A stretch of 64,000 nucleotides of DNA from Pseudorhizobium tarimense (GTDB taxonomy: Bacteria > Pseudomonadota > Alphaproteobacteria > Rhizobiales > Rhizobiaceae): contig NZ_JALJRA010000008.1 of assembly GCF_022968135.1 (NCBI RefSeq), forward strand, positions 124,001 to 188,000, read 5' to 3'. A model generated the notes under the pieces. It made no database searches and was not told where the DNA came from. It worked only from the letters and a program-made list of their open reading frames with translations. Of the stretch, positions 1 through 7,932 are shown in pieces (the first letter of the stretch is position 1; every line of letters begins with the position of its first letter). The position numbers were made by a program, and so were the translations under genes.

Positions 1-581
1 TAGATGCAGCGGATTTTCCCCTCCCAATGGCGGCGGCAGAACGAGATGTATTTCTCGTTGCCGCCAACATCCACCTGCGCGCCTTCGCGCACAAACTCGC
101 CGTTCTCGTCGAGGCGCGCCACCATTGTCGCCTTGCGCCCGCAAAAGCAGATCGTTCGCACCTCGCGCAGTTCGTCCGCGATCGCCAGCAACTCCTGCGA
201 GCCCGGAAACAGCTTGCCCTGGAAGTCCGTGCGCAGCCCGTAGGCCATCACCGGGATGCCGGACCGGTCCGCAAGTCGAGCCAGCTGCCACACCTGTTCC
301 GGCGCCAGGAACTGTGCCTCGTCGACGAAGACACAAGCCACCGGCTCGATCCCATGCAAATCCTCCACCAAGGCATAAAGGTCGTCGCTCTCCCGGAACG
401 AAATGGCATCTGCTTGAAGGCCGATCCTCGATGCCACGCGGCCCACGCCCGCACGGCTGTCCAGCGCGGCCGTCAGCACCACGGTTCGCATCCCGCGTTC
501 GTGATAGTTATAGGACGCCTGCAGCAGCAGCGTCGACTTTCCGGCGTTCATGGTGGCGTAATTGAAGTGGAGTTTGGCCAT
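1..581 (-). CDS. tdk: Thymidine kinase, type II (3' end at window edge)
   Basis: Thymidine kinase phosphorylates thymidine to dTMP in the pyrimidine salvage pathway. The reverse strand reads from an ATG at 581 without interruption to the edge. The protein opens MAKLHFNYATMNAGKST, which holds the glycine-rich P-loop with its GKS, and a later FVDEAQFL segment is the Walker B/DEAQ motif. Paired cysteines near the C-terminus (CFCGRK and FCRRHW) fit the zinc lasso of the bacterial and human type II family. About 193 residues are visible, close to the usual 190-200. The next codon would begin TA, so the stop may lie exactly at the edge. The gene is divergent from choX across about 190 bases. Confidence 0.95.
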   Translation of the reverse strand, partial: MAKLHFNYATMNAGKSTLLLQASYNYHERGMRTVVLTAALDSRAGVGRVASRIGLQADAISFRESDDLYALVEDLHGIEPVACVFVDEAQFLAPEQVWQLARLADRSGIPVMAYGLRTDFQGKLFPGSQELLAIADELREVRTICFCGRKATMVARLDENGEFVREGAQVDVGGNEKYISFCRRHWEGKIRCI

Positions 582-772
582 GCGGATCTTCTGGTCCGGG
601 CGGCGCTTGAGGAAAAGTCTACAGATACCTCAAACCACAGAAAAACGCCGCAAACGGTGCATCAAGCGGCGCTCGTTGCAAAGCCGACACGATCTGCCGC
701 CGTGGGGCAAGCTTGCCTCATCGCCGTGGATACTTATAAAAGGCCGGGAACATAAGAACAGGGAGCGCCATA

Positions 773-1726
773 ATGCCAATGACCAAACCCTTGAAGATCC
801 TGCTCACCGGAGCGATCTCGGTTTTCGCACTCACTCAGGTCGCCACTGCAGCCGAACCCGAATCATGCGGCACCGTCCGCTTCTCTGACGTCGGCTGGAC
901 CGATATCACCGCCACCACGGCAACCGCGTCGGTTCTCCTTCAGGCGCTCGGATACGAGACGGACGTCAAGGTTCTGTCCGTCCCGGTCACCTACAGCTCG
1001 CTTAAGAACAAGGATATCGACGTCTTCCTCGGCAACTGGATGCCGACCATGGAAGGCGATATCGCCCCATACCGCCAGGACAAGTCGGTGGAATCCTACG
1101 GCCCGAACCTGACGGGCGCCAAGTACACGCTCGCAACAAATGCCAAGGGCGCCGAGCTCGGTATCAAGGACTTCAGCGACATTGCCGAGCACAGCGAGGA
1201 ACTGGACGGCAAGATCTACGCCATCGAGCCCGGCAACGACGGCAACCGCCTGATCCTCGACATGGTCTCCAACGACACCTTCGGCCTCAAGGACTTCGAG
1301 GTGGTGGAATCCTCCGAGCAGGGCATGCTTGCGCAGGTGGCCCGTGCCGACCGCGCCGGCGAGCCGATCGTCTTCCTCGGCTGGGCGCCCCATCCGATGA
1401 ATGCCAGCTTCGACCTCACCTACCTTTCGGGCGGCGACGAGGTCTTCGGCCCGGACTACGGCGGCGCTGAAGTCTTCACCAATGTCCGCGCCGGCTACAT
1501 CGAGGAATGCCCGAACGTCGGAACCTTCGTGAAGAACCTGACGTTCTCGCTGCCGATGGAAAACGAGATCATGGGAAAGATCCTGAACGATGGCAAGGAA
1601 GCGGAAGCAGCCGCAACCGAATGGCTGAAGAACAATCCGGGTGCGGTTGAGCCGTGGCTCGAGGGCGTCACCACGAAGGACGGCGGCGACGCCATGGCTG
1701 CCGTGAAGTCCGAGCTGGGACTGTAA
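773..1726 (+). CDS. choX: Choline ABC transporter substrate-binding protein ChoX
   Basis: This is the periplasmic ligand-binding component of a choline uptake ABC importer, 317 residues. A signal peptide (about residues 1-26, ending ATAAEPES) precedes an OpuAC-type glycine-betaine/choline binding domain. The segment FLGNWMPTME and later tryptophans fit the aromatic box that holds quaternary ammonium ligands in this family. The ATG at 773 is chosen because GGGAG lies seven bases upstream; a second ATG six bases later is possible. It is followed by choW and choV in the order known from rhizobial choXWV operons. Choline taken up this way can serve as carbon and nitrogen source or as glycine betaine precursor. 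Confidence 0.95.
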   Translation: MPMTKPLKILLTGAISVFALTQVATAAEPESCGTVRFSDVGWTDITATTATASVLLQALGYETDVKVLSVPVTYSSLKNKDIDVFLGNWMPTMEGDIAPYRQDKSVESYGPNLTGAKYTLATNAKGAELGIKDFSDIAEHSEELDGKIYAIEPGNDGNRLILDMVSNDTFGLKDFEVVESSEQGMLAQVARADRAGEPIVFLGWAPHPMNASFDLTYLSGGDEVFGPDYGGAEVFTNVRAGYIEECPNVGTFVKNLTFSLPMENEIMGKILNDGKEAEAAATEWLKNNPGAVEPWLEGVTTKDGGDAMAAVKSELGL

Positions 1727-1799
1727 GGCACGTCTTCCCGCGGCCGGAGTCCGGCGGGCTCCGGTTCCCTCCTCACCCACCCAAACGGGAAGTGACGCA

Positions 1800-2642
1800 G
1801 TGGATTGGCTGACAGATTTCAAGATCCCCATGGGACCCTGGGCCAAGTCTTTTGTTGACTGGCTCACCGCCAACGGAGCGTGGTTCTTCGATTGGCTCTC
1901 CACCGTCCTGGCGACCGTCATCGACGGTCTGCTCTTCGTCCTCCAGACGCCCCACCCGCTGATCATTGTCGCGGCGATGACAGCGCTGTCCTGGTGGTTC
2001 CGCCGGTCACTCGGTGTTGCCGCCTTCACCATCCTGGGGCTGCTGCTGATCATCAACCAGGGCTATTGGGAAGAAACGACCGAGACCCTTTCGCTCGTCG
2101 TGGCAGCCACTGCCGTCAGCATGCTCGTCGGCCTGCCGCTCGGCATCGCGGCCGCCCGCCGCGCCTGGCTCTACGAGATTATGCGGCCAGTGCTCGACCT
2201 CATGCAGACAATCCCCACCTTCGTCTACCTGATCCCGGCGCTGATCCTCTTTGGCCTCGGCATGGTGCCCGGCCTGATCGCGACCGTGATCTTCGCCATA
2301 CCCTCGCCGATCCGCCTGACACGGCTCGGCATCGTCTCCACGCCGGAAGCCCTGACCGAAGCCGCCGTCGCCTTCGGCGCCACCCCCAGCCAGATCCTCC
2401 GCAAGGTGGAACTGCCCTACGCCATGCCGCAGATCATGGCAGGCCTAACCCAGACCATCATGCTGTCGCTGTCGATGGTGGTGATCGCAGCCCTTGTCGG
2501 CGCGAACGGCCTTGGCGTTCCCGTCGTGCGGGCGCTCAATACCGTCAACATCGCCCGCGGCTTTGAAGCCGGCCTTTGTATCGTGATCCTCGCGATCATC
2601 CTCGACCGGATGTTCCGCCCAGCCTCGGGAGACGGCACATGA
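1800..2642 (+). CDS. choW: Choline ABC transporter permease ChoW
   Basis: This is the integral membrane component of the choline importer, 280 residues with about six transmembrane segments and the binding-protein-dependent permease fold. The EAA-like cytoplasmic loop is visible around TEAAVAFGATPSQILRKVEL. It starts with GTG at 1800, preceded by a GGGAAG ribosome site; no ATG fits the conserved N-terminus (DWLTDFKIPMG). It lies 73 bases after choX and its stop overlaps the choV start as ATGA, so the two are probably translationally coupled. Family members pair with OpuAA-type ATPases for betaine or choline uptake. Confidence 0.95.
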   Translation: MDWLTDFKIPMGPWAKSFVDWLTANGAWFFDWLSTVLATVIDGLLFVLQTPHPLIIVAAMTALSWWFRRSLGVAAFTILGLLLIINQGYWEETTETLSLVVAATAVSMLVGLPLGIAAARRAWLYEIMRPVLDLMQTIPTFVYLIPALILFGLGMVPGLIATVIFAIPSPIRLTRLGIVSTPEALTEAAVAFGATPSQILRKVELPYAMPQIMAGLTQTIMLSLSMVVIAALVGANGLGVPVVRALNTVNIARGFEAGLCIVILAIILDRMFRPASGDGT

Positions 2643-3682
2643 CAGACGCAGTCGTCTTCGAAAACGTCGATATTGTCTTCGGCGAAAAGCATGCAGAGGT
2701 TCTTTCCCTCGTCGATCAGGGCAAGAGCCGTGACGAGATCAGCAGCGAGACGGGCATCGTTGTCGGCGTCGCCGATGCCTCGCTCTCGGTGAAGCAGGGT
2801 GAGATCCTCGTTCTCATGGGCCTCTCCGGATCCGGAAAATCCACGCTCCTGAGAGCGGTCAACGGCCTCGCACCGGTTGCCCGAGGTAATGTTATCGTGC
2901 AGACGGCGAACGGCCCGATCGACCCCTACAAGGCCAGCGCCAGGACGCTGCGCGACCTGCGCATGCACACGGTCTCGATGGTCTTCCAGCAATTCGGCCT
3001 CCTGCCATGGCGCACGGTCGAGGAAAATGTCGGCTTCGGCCTTGAGCTTGCTGGCGTTTCCGAACGTGAACGCAAGCAGCGGGTTGCCGAGCAACTGGAA
3101 CTCGTCAGCCTCGACCAGTGGGCCGACCGCAAGGTGGGCGAACTCTCCGGCGGCATGCAGCAGCGCGTCGGCCTTGCCCGCGCCTTTGCCACCGGCGCGC
3201 CGATCCTCCTGATGGACGAGCCCTTTTCCGCCCTCGACCCGCTGATCCGGACGCGGCTGCAGGACGAGCTGATGGAATTCCAGAGCCGCCTGAAGAAGAC
3301 GATCCTCTTCGTCAGCCATGACCTGGACGAAGCCTTCCGCATCGGCAACCGGATCGCCATCATGGAGGGCGGGCGGATCATCCAGTGCGGCACGCCGCAG
3401 GAAATCGTCCGCAATCCGGCAGACCAGTATGTTGCCGACTTCGTCCAGAACATGAACCCGATCTCCATGCTGACCGCTGGCGACGTGATGCGCCAGGGCG
3501 TGGCGGCCGGCGGACCTGCCTCGGGCGTCACGGCAACGGCGATGCGCCAGACGCCGCTCGTCGACGTCCTCGACGCCCTGTCCCGGCAGCCGGGAGCCAT
3601 CGGGATCGTCGACAACGGCACGGTGGTTGGCACGATTTCCGCCGAAGACGTTATCGCCGGCCTGACGCGCCATAGACGCTAG
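2639..3682 (+). CDS. choV: Choline ABC transporter ATP-binding protein ChoV
   Basis: This is the cytoplasmic ATPase of the choline importer, 347 residues from the ATG that overlaps the choW stop. The Walker A motif GLSGSGKST, the Q-loop FQQFGLLPW, the signature LSGGMQQRVGLARA and the Walker B LLMDEPFSALD are all present. The N-terminal extension before the P-loop and the region after about residue 270 match OpuAA/ProV-type ATPases, which carry a C-terminal regulatory part. A longer in-frame reading exists from 2576, but it lies inside choW and is not needed. The gene completes the choXWV operon. Confidence 0.95.
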   Translation: MTDAVVFENVDIVFGEKHAEVLSLVDQGKSRDEISSETGIVVGVADASLSVKQGEILVLMGLSGSGKSTLLRAVNGLAPVARGNVIVQTANGPIDPYKASARTLRDLRMHTVSMVFQQFGLLPWRTVEENVGFGLELAGVSERERKQRVAEQLELVSLDQWADRKVGELSGGMQQRVGLARAFATGAPILLMDEPFSALDPLIRTRLQDELMEFQSRLKKTILFVSHDLDEAFRIGNRIAIMEGGRIIQCGTPQEIVRNPADQYVADFVQNMNPISMLTAGDVMRQGVAAGGPASGVTATAMRQTPLVDVLDALSRQPGAIGIVDNGTVVGTISAEDVIAGLTRHRR

Positions 3683-3691
3683 CGTCCTGTC

Positions 3692-4465
3692 ATGGCTGAT
3701 GAAAGAGGTGACAAACCGTCATTGCTGAGGGAAACGGACGAGGAGGCGCGCCACCTCGCCCGCACCCTTGTCCGCGGTGCACGCTACATGGCGCTCGCCG
3801 TCCTCGACCCGCAAACCGGCTTCCCGTCGGCCAGCCGGGCATTGACGGCAACGGATCTTGATGGCGTGCCCGTGATCCTCGCCTCCGCGCTGTCCGGCCA
3901 CACCAAGGGACTGGCGCAGGACCCGCGCTGCTCGTTGCTCGCCGGCGAGCTGGGCAAAGGCGACCCCCTCGCTCACCCGCGCATCACCCTCCAGTGCCTT
4001 GCCGAGCTGGTTGACCGGCCGGGTCCGGACCATGACCGCATCCGCGAGCGCTTCCTCGATCACCATCCGAAAGCCGCCCTTTATGTCGACTTTCCCGACT
4101 TCCGTTTTTTCCGGCTGGTCCCACAATCCGCCTCGCTGAATGGCGGCTTCGGGCGCGCCTATGCACTGGGTGCGGATGATCTCGTTCTCGCCGAATTGCC
4201 AGACCCAGCTGACTGGCTGGATCTGCAGCGGACGTTGCGCGGCATGAGTGACCTGGCATCCGCGGTCGCAGAGAAGCTCACAACCGAGAAAGGCGGCGCC
4301 TGGCGATTTGCCGGCATCGATCCGGCGGGCTTCGATCTGATCGCTTCCGAAAGGCAAATCAGACACGAATTTCAGCAACCAATGTCGACATCACAGGCCG
4401 CCTACGACTATATTTCGTCTGTCTTGACCGTAAATGCACGAGGAATACCTTCACCCAAAAATTAG
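3692..4465 (+). CDS. HugZ-like flavin-fold (PNPOx-type) protein
   Basis: This 257-residue protein combines an N-terminal pyridoxamine-phosphate-oxidase-like split barrel (about residues 15-160) with a C-terminal DUF2470-like domain, the arrangement of HugZ-family proteins. HugZ members bind or degrade heme and contribute to iron acquisition. The barrel pattern is seen in YMALAVLDPQTGFPSASRA and the family-typical FYRF-like stretch FRFFRLVPQSASLNGGFGRA. It begins nine bases after choV, so it may be cotranscribed although choline uptake and heme use are not obviously linked. Whether it degrades heme cannot be judged from sequence. Confidence 0.8.
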   Translation: MADERGDKPSLLRETDEEARHLARTLVRGARYMALAVLDPQTGFPSASRALTATDLDGVPVILASALSGHTKGLAQDPRCSLLAGELGKGDPLAHPRITLQCLAELVDRPGPDHDRIRERFLDHHPKAALYVDFPDFRFFRLVPQSASLNGGFGRAYALGADDLVLAELPDPADWLDLQRTLRGMSDLASAVAEKLTTEKGGAWRFAGIDPAGFDLIASERQIRHEFQQPMSTSQAAYDYISSVLTVNARGIPSPKN

Positions 4466-4520
4466 GGATATACAACTATATCTGGCACTTGCTAATCTTC
4501 CACTTTACATTGGGCATTTT

Positions 4521-4536
4521 GAAGCGCTTGCGCTTC
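4521..4536. promoter_or_regulatory. Palindrome upstream of nolR-like gene
   Basis: GAAGCGC-TT-GCGCTTC is a perfect inverted repeat ending 18 bases before the preferred ATG of the ArsR-type regulator at 4555. Regulators of this family commonly repress their own promoter by binding inverted repeats, so this is a candidate autoregulatory operator. It does not match the published NolR motif well. Confidence 0.35.
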
Positions 4537-4554
4537 CAGGGGATAATTACCGAC

Positions 4555-4872
4555 ATGAATACGATGCCGCTTTCCGAGCATTCGCCGGCCGCCGCCGGTT
4601 TGCTGTCAGCAATGGCAAACCCGAAGCGCCTTTTGATCTTGTGCTGCCTCGTTCAGGACGAGATGGCCGTCGGCGTGCTGGCCGGCAGGGTTGGCCTTAG
4701 CCAGTCTGCGCTTTCGCAGCACCTGTCGAAGCTGCGCGCCCAGAAGCTGGTGAAGACGCGTCGCGATGCGCAGACTATCTACTACTCCTGCACCTCGCCG
4801 GCAGTCCTGAAGGTTCTGAAGTCGCTGGAAGACATCTACTGCGAGCCCGTGCGCGCTACAGTCGCCGCTTGA
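4555..4872 (+). CDS. nolR: NolR-like ArsR/SmtB-family transcriptional regulator
   Basis: This is a 105-residue winged-helix regulator. The segment SAMANPKRLLIL followed by VGLSQSALSQHLSKLRAQ and RRDAQTIYYS closely resembles NolR, the rhizobial repressor of nodulation and other genes; I recall these stretches as nearly identical in S. meliloti NolR. The ArsR metal-binding CXC motif of arsenic or zinc sensors is absent, as in NolR. An upstream in-frame ATG exists at 4489, but the ATG at 4555 fits the family N-terminus better. The protein is slightly shorter than NolR at its C-terminus. It sits alone between hugZ-like and aminotransferase genes. Confidence 0.8.
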   Translation: MNTMPLSEHSPAAAGLLSAMANPKRLLILCCLVQDEMAVGVLAGRVGLSQSALSQHLSKLRAQKLVKTRRDAQTIYYSCTSPAVLKVLKSLEDIYCEPVRATVAA

Positions 4873-4981
4873 TGTTAGCGCTGACATTTCGTGAGCTTGT
4901 TTGGTAAGGCCGGCGCGAGGAAGCATCACGCTCCGCCCGCCGGCTCGAAGCCACAGTTGACGCGACGAACGCCCCTGATAA

Positions 4982-4999
4982 TTTGACCGAACAGTCAAA
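4982..4999. promoter_or_regulatory. Inverted repeat TTTGAC-N6-GTCAAA upstream of aminotransferase
   Basis: A perfect six-base inverted repeat with a six-base spacer lies 33 bases before the aminotransferase ATG. The spacing and symmetry look like the binding site of a dimeric repressor, for example of the TetR family, although the TTGACC half could equally be part of a -35 element. No cognate regulator is encoded next to it apart from the NolR-like gene. Confidence 0.35.
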
Positions 5000-5031
5000 A
5001 TGCCGGCACCTGTCCGGTCGGGGAGCAACGC

Positions 5032-6360
5032 ATGTCCAATCGCCTTAATTCCACGCCGAACGATCTTCGCGCCTTCTGGATGCCGTTCACGGCAAACCGG
5101 CAGTTCAAGAAGGAGCCGCGTCTTTTCGTCGGCGCGAAGGACATGCACTACACCACCCATGACGGTCGTCAGGTGCTCGACGCCACCGCCGGCCTCTGGT
5201 GCGTCAATGCCGGCCACTGCCGCCCCAAGATCACCGAAGCAATCCGCGAACAGGCCGGTGAGCTGGACTATGCGCCGGCCTTCCAGCTCGGCCATCCCAA
5301 GGCCTTTGAGCTTGCCAACCGCCTCGTGGATATCGCGCCGGAGGGCATGAACCATGTGCTCTACACCAATTCCGGGTCCGAGTCGGTCGAGACGGCGCTG
5401 AAGGTGGCGCTCGCCTACCACCGGGTCAAAGGCAACGGCTCCCGCTTCCGCCTGATCGGCCGCGAGCGCGGCTATCACGGTGTCAATTTCGGCGGCATCT
5501 CCGTCGGCGGCATCGTCGCCAACCGCAAGATGTTCGGGACGCTGCTGACCGGTGTGGACCACATGCCGCACACCCACCTCCCCGGCCAGAACGCCTTTAC
5601 CCGCGGAGAGCCGGAGCATGGCGGCGATCTCGCGACCGAGCTTGAGCGGATCGTGACTCTGCACGACGCCTCGACAGTCGCGGCCGTCATCGTCGAGCCG
5701 GTCGCCGGCTCCACGGGCGTCCTGATCCCGCCGAAGGGCTACCTGCAGAAGCTTCGCGACATCTGCACCAAGCACGGCATCCTGTTGATCTTCGACGAGG
5801 TGATCACCGGCTTCGGTCGCATCGGCGCCCCCTTCGCCGCACAGTATTTTGACGTCAAGCCGGACATCATGGTCACCGCCAAGGGGCTGACAAACGGCGT
5901 CATCCCGATGGGCGCCGTCTTCGTCACCTCGGAGATCCACGACGCTTTCATGAGCGGCCCGGAACACATGATCGAGTTCTTCCACGGCTACACCTATTCA
6001 GGCAATCCGATTGCCGCCGCGGCAGGCCTTGCGACCCTCGACACCTATAAGGAAGAAGGTCTGCTCACCCGCGCCGGCGAGATGGCCTCCTACTGGGAAG
6101 ACGGCCTGCATTCGCTGAAGGACTGCCCGAACGTCATCGACATTCGCAATATCGGCCTGATCGGTGCCATCGAACTCGACCCGATCGCCGGCGAGCCGAC
6201 GAAGCGCGCCTTCTCCGCCTTCCTCAAGGCCTATGAGAACGGCCTCCTGATCCGCACCACTGGCGACATTATCGCCATGTCGCCACCGCTGATCGTCGAG
6301 AAGCACCACATGGACGAGATCTTCGGCAAGCTACGCGAGATCCTGAAAAGCAACATCTGA
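5032..6360 (+). CDS. Omega-amino acid:pyruvate aminotransferase (class III)
   Basis: This PLP-dependent class III aminotransferase has 442 residues. Members of this subgroup move the amino group from beta-alanine or other omega-amino acids to pyruvate. The cofactor motif LLIFDEVITGFGR (Asp255 contacts the pyridine ring) and VTAKGLTNG with the Schiff-base lysine at residue 284 are clear, and the N-terminal FWMPFTANRQF is typical of beta-alanine:pyruvate transaminases. GGGGAG lies just upstream of the ATG. It stands alone, with a palindrome in its promoter region. Exact substrate choice within the family cannot be read from sequence. Confidence 0.88.
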   Translation: MSNRLNSTPNDLRAFWMPFTANRQFKKEPRLFVGAKDMHYTTHDGRQVLDATAGLWCVNAGHCRPKITEAIREQAGELDYAPAFQLGHPKAFELANRLVDIAPEGMNHVLYTNSGSESVETALKVALAYHRVKGNGSRFRLIGRERGYHGVNFGGISVGGIVANRKMFGTLLTGVDHMPHTHLPGQNAFTRGEPEHGGDLATELERIVTLHDASTVAAVIVEPVAGSTGVLIPPKGYLQKLRDICTKHGILLIFDEVITGFGRIGAPFAAQYFDVKPDIMVTAKGLTNGVIPMGAVFVTSEIHDAFMSGPEHMIEFFHGYTYSGNPIAAAAGLATLDTYKEEGLLTRAGEMASYWEDGLHSLKDCPNVIDIRNIGLIGAIELDPIAGEPTKRAFSAFLKAYENGLLIRTTGDIIAMSPPLIVEKHHMDEIFGKLREILKSNI

Positions 6361-6418
6361 GGAAACTGAAACGGATTAAGTGGCGCTCCACTCCTGGGCG
6401 CCCCTTGCCTTTCTCAGT

Positions 6419-7411
6419 TCACACCGCTGCGTTTGCGAGCTGGATATAGACCGGCATCCCGGCCAATAGATTGAAGGGAAACGTCAGCCCGAGCGACAGG
6501 CTGAGGCAGATCTCCGGGCGGGCATCAGGCGCAGCGATTCGCATGGCGGCCGGCACCGCAATATAGGATGCGCTCGCCGCCAGCGTTACGAGCAGCGCCG
6601 TATTGCCGACGGACAGTCCGAAGGCAACTGCGAAGGCCAGGGCGAAGGCCGCGCCGACCAGGGGCATGACCACGGCAAACCCCAGCAGTCCCGGGGTAAG
6701 CACGCGCCAATCCCTGCGGAGGCCATTGCCGGCGATTGCGCCGAGGTCGAGCAGGAAGAGGCAGAGCACGCCGCGGAACGGGTCGGTCACGAAGCCAGAC
6801 AACTCCTGCATCCCCCGCTCCCCCGTGATGGCGCCGATGGCGAAGGCGCCGAGCAGCGTCACGATCGTCACGTTGAGCATTACATCCCGAAGCGCGGCAC
6901 TCTGCCGGCTCTCGGCCTGCACCGGGTCAAGGCCAGGCGCTGGATTGCGCAGCATGAGCCAGAGTGCGGTCAGGATCGCCGGAGCTTCCATCGCCGCCGC
7001 CACCGCCACCATCCCGCCATCGAAGCCGATGCCCAGCCGGGTCAGCGCATCGCCGGCGGCGACGAAAGTGACGATGGATATCGATCCGTAATGAGCAGCC
7101 AGCGCGGCGCGCTCCCGGGCCTCCAGACGCGTCATCGCACCCAGCATGACATTGCCAAGCAGCGGCATGGACGCCGACAGCAGCACGCCGACCAGAAGCG
7201 CCAGCATGATCTCCGGACTGAGGCCGTGGATGCCTACCGCCGCGCCACCTTTGAAGCCGATGGCAAGCATGAGGTAGAGCGCCAGCATCTTGCCGACCCC
7301 TCCGGGCAGCGCAATGTGCCCACCGGCAAGCGACGCCAGGAAACCGAGAGCAAAGAAAAGCACCGGCGCAGAGAAGAGGTTCTGCGTGGCAAGCGACAGG
7401 TAAAGATCCAA
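6419..7411 (-). CDS. SbtA-family sodium-dependent bicarbonate permease homologue
   Basis: This 330-residue membrane protein has about ten hydrophobic helices and belongs to the SbtA/DUF897 family, whose cyanobacterial founder is a sodium-dependent bicarbonate symporter. The two-half repeat shows in GGVGKMLALYLMLAIGFKGG and later in PFRGVLCLFLLDLGAIAG. The SIVTFVAAGDALTRLG and SASYIAVPAAMRIAAPDA segments are family hallmarks. In heterotrophic proteobacteria the substrate is not established. A LysR regulator lies upstream, separated by a small gene in the same orientation as the permease; that regulator may control it, but this is inference. Confidence 0.8.
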   Translation of the reverse strand: MDLYLSLATQNLFSAPVLFFALGFLASLAGGHIALPGGVGKMLALYLMLAIGFKGGAAVGIHGLSPEIMLALLVGVLLSASMPLLGNVMLGAMTRLEARERAALAAHYGSISIVTFVAAGDALTRLGIGFDGGMVAVAAAMEAPAILTALWLMLRNPAPGLDPVQAESRQSAALRDVMLNVTIVTLLGAFAIGAITGERGMQELSGFVTDPFRGVLCLFLLDLGAIAGNGLRRDWRVLTPGLLGFAVVMPLVGAAFALAFAVAFGLSVGNTALLVTLAASASYIAVPAAMRIAAPDARPEICLSLSLGLTFPFNLLAGMPVYIQLANAAV

Positions 7412-7614
7412 GGGTTGTACTCGTGAAAAGGCCGTGCGGATGCGCCCATAGGCGAGGCATCAGCCCGGCGGTTTGAAGGTTCGGAGTTTTAGAAGATGAT
7501 CAAGACTGCGGAAGCGGCGCCCGAAGCGGCATCATGGCCGCGTCGAGTGACCGGCATCAAAACCGCCAGCCGACGGCGGATCGGCTGACGGTTGCGGGAC
7601 AGGCGAGATGCCGG

Positions 7615-7839
7615 TCAGGACGTCGCGGGACGTCGCTTGGACCTCAGGCGGTCTCTCACCGGCTCCGTGCTTTGCTGGAGCACCCGCTCGAGGGACACGA
7701 TCTGGTCGCGCAACTGAAGCCTGATCCGCTTTAAGGACAGCAGGCTGAGGCTGTTCGGCATTGGCTTGCGTTGCTCCTCCTGAACACGGGCTTCGACGAT
7801 TTCGTGCCGTGCCCTCAGGGCCTTCAACAGTCGGTTCAT
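7615..7839 (-). CDS. YdcH-like (DUF465) small protein
   Basis: This is a 74-residue, highly charged protein predicted to be helical. The motif LKALRARHEIVEARVQEEQ, then SLKRIRLQLRDQI, matches the DUF465/YdcH family, whose members are small two-helix proteins of unknown function common in alphaproteobacteria. AGGAGA is well placed upstream of the ATG at 7839. It is divergent from the OxyR-like regulator, and the shared intergenic region contains an OxyR-type operator, so it may be under that regulator's control. Confidence 0.7.
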   Translation of the reverse strand: MNRLLKALRARHEIVEARVQEEQRKPMPNSLSLLSLKRIRLQLRDQIVSLERVLQQSTEPVRDRLRSKRRPATS

Positions 7840-7892
7840 GTCGGTCTCCTTGTTGACCTCATGACAATGCGGGATACCTCCTCATTGAGCAA

Positions 7893-7929
7893 ATTGATTG
7901 CTAATATGGTTTCCATAGATAATAGCTAT
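7893..7929. promoter_or_regulatory. OxyR-type operator upstream of the LysR gene
   Basis: The right half reads ATAG-ATAATAG-CTAT and fits the E. coli OxyR consensus ATAGntnnnanCTAT at every fixed position. Seven bases to its left the pattern repeats in weaker form as ATTG-N7-ATAT, giving the four-quarter-site, 37-base arrangement expected for a tetrameric OxyR. The site ends three bases before the preferred start codon of the regulator, so binding there would probably repress the regulator itself. Confidence 0.6.
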
Positions 7930-7932
7930 GGG

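Noticed and set aside
4465..4500. ATTAG sequences near the nolR-like gene, considered as NolR boxes.
   Set aside because: The downstream half of the published ATTAG-N9-A(T/A) pattern is not met on either strand.
6382..6402. GGCGC...GCGCC hairpin between the convergent aminotransferase and permease genes.
   Set aside because: The stem is only five bases with an eleven-base loop and no T run, so I do not call it a terminator.
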